DNA from: G963662905 sp963676415
GTDB lineage: Bacteria > Bacteroidota > Bacteroidia > Bacteroidales > WRLA01
Length of the DNA: 64,000 bases
Assembly: GCA_963676415.1 (NCBI GenBank)
Contig: OY781097.1
Span: 2,542,001-2,606,000 of the forward strand
Direction: 5' to 3'
A program made the translations under genes and the position numbers. Every line of letters starts with the position of its first letter. Positions within the stretch are counted from its first letter, which is position 1. The notes beneath the pieces were generated by a model that had not been told where the DNA came from, made no database searches, and saw only the letters and a list, made by a program, of their open reading frames with translations. Below are positions 63,140-64,000 of the stretch, in pieces.

Positions 63140-64000
63140 TTACTTAATAATCACTTTGCATACATCGCTGAAAGAGGGAGTATTAATGCGCAGGAAGTAC
63201 ACGCCCGGAGGGTAACTGCCCACATTAAGGTCGGCCTTTTCGCTGAAAGGCTGTTCAATAACGGTCTGTCCTTTGGAATCCATCAGCGTGATGGTGCCAG
63301 TAATGGCTTTGACAGCATCGAAACGTACAAAAATTTGGGTTTCTGCCGGATTAGGATAAACCTGGACCGTAGTTCCTGATAATTCATCCACGCTGACATA
63401 GAGCCACATTGTAACAGGGATTTTCAGGACTGGTTTTTGCGGGTCATTGCTGCTGAGGACGATATTGGCGCTGTAATCTTCAAAGTTATCCAGTCCGGTG
63501 ACATCAAAACTTACGGTAACATCCTGCTCGCTGCCACCGGTGACGGTACCGGAAACCGGGTCTAATGACAGCCAGTTGTAGATCGTTCCACTGTTAATGT
63601 TGGCGCGGATATTCCAGTTGTAGCTGAAGCCTAGTTCGGCCATATGAGCCCAAGAGCTTCCGTCAGTAGAAATCCAGTCTCCGTTTGCGTTTGCGGGGCC
63701 GGCATCAATACCGGCAGGGAATGCCCCCGCATTGTGGTCTATTGCATAACCTACCCAGATATCGTTGCCACTGATAGTCAGTGGCTCTGTGAGTTCAATA
63801 TTGATCCATCCGTTTCCGGAAAAGGTTTGCTCAACAAGCAGTGTTCCCGGACTGGCAGAAGTCCCGGCATCCCAGATCATCAGGCTGGCCCCGTTCATAG
63901 TGCCGTTTATGAAAACATCAACGGACCCGAGCTCATATCCGCTATACTGTGCCGTGATGTCGGAAGGATAGCGAGCGGCTGTGTAGAATGAACCACCACC
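63140..64000 (-). CDS. T9SS surface protein, C-terminal part (runs off the window)
   Basis: The frame stays open to the window edge (GGGSFYTAARYPSDI upstream of MNGASLMIWDAG), so the visible 286 residues are only the C-terminus. It has a jelly-roll-like segment (SLMIWDAGTSASPGTLL), a BACON-like domain (LSLDPVSGTVTGGSEQDVTV to PVLKIPVTMWL) and a type IX sorting domain (QVYPNPAETQIFV; SYPPGVYFLRI; VCKVIIK). The arrangement resembles the repeat units of the 13225 protein and subtilase-type surface proteins. Function is unknown. Confidence 0.9.
   Translation of the reverse strand, partial: GGGSFYTAARYPSDITAQYSGYELGSVDVFINGTMNGASLMIWDAGTSASPGTLLVEQTFSGNGWINIELTEPLTISGNDIWVGYAIDHNAGAFPAGIDAGPANANGDWISTDGSSWAHMAELGFSYNWNIRANINSGTIYNWLSLDPVSGTVTGGSEQDVTVSFDVTGLDNFEDYSANIVLSSNDPQKPVLKIPVTMWLYVSVDELSGTTVQVYPNPAETQIFVRFDAVKAITGTITLMDSKGQTVIEQPFSEKADLNVGSYPPGVYFLRINTPSFSDVCKVIIK

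Overview
The window is from a Bacteroidota chromosome or large contig, probably an anaerobe. Six large genes encode secreted proteins ending in type IX secretion (T9SS) sorting domains. Two genes encode TPR-transmembrane-HTH regulators typical of the phylum, and the transposases are also of Bacteroidota type. The anaerobic lifestyle is inferred from a double ASKHA activase and a HydG-like radical SAM enzyme. I cannot place it below phylum with confidence.

Region 1 (1-24.0 kb) holds surface proteins among decaying mobile DNA. It contains a frameshifted T9SS-type protein, a broken beta-helix gene, a LamG protein, a subtilase, a protein with three almost identical 816-bp repeats, a TPR-HTH regulator and a 1249-residue beta-helix protein with 297-bp repeats. 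A cobalamin riboswitch lies in the leader of the last gene. Between the genes are ISNCY and IS1380 remnants and at least four families of small palindromic or inverted-repeat elements.

Region 2 (24.35-40.44 kb) looks like an integron-type gene cassette array with no integrase in view (a CALIN). Unrelated accessory genes all lie on the minus strand: two methyltransferases, an Ntn-like protein, an unknown protein, an Lnt-like acyltransferase, a lipoprotein esterase, a C45 peptidase and an acyltransferase-3. For seven genes, the short sequence at the 5' end of the cassette is repeated at its 3' end. This is what attC R''/R' boxes predict, because both derive from one circular cassette. The array has been hit by an intact IS1182 with a candidate 4-bp target duplication inside an attC, a group II intron 5' fragment, IS91-type fragments and a 147-bp MITE whose empty site is preserved in a second copy of the spacer.

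Region 3 (40.7-49.8 kb) holds a two-gene surface-protein operon, a divergent TPR-HTH regulator, a PAS histidine kinase split by a one-base frameshift in a T tract, and an AraC/PchR-type regulator.

Region 4 (50.27-62.70 kb) is a 12.4-kb plus-strand operon. In order it encodes a fused double ASKHA activase, a small permease, two YbtP/YbtQ-like ABC transporters, a SufC-SufB pair resembling the minimal SMS system, a methyltransferase with an N-terminal Cys cluster, and a HydG-like radical SAM protein lacking one auxiliary-cluster cysteine. No hydrogenase, HydE or HydF is present. I infer a system that imports a metal complex and builds or repairs an iron-sulfur or organometallic cofactor. The combination is the best candidate here for an undescribed system. 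The window ends inside another T9SS protein gene.
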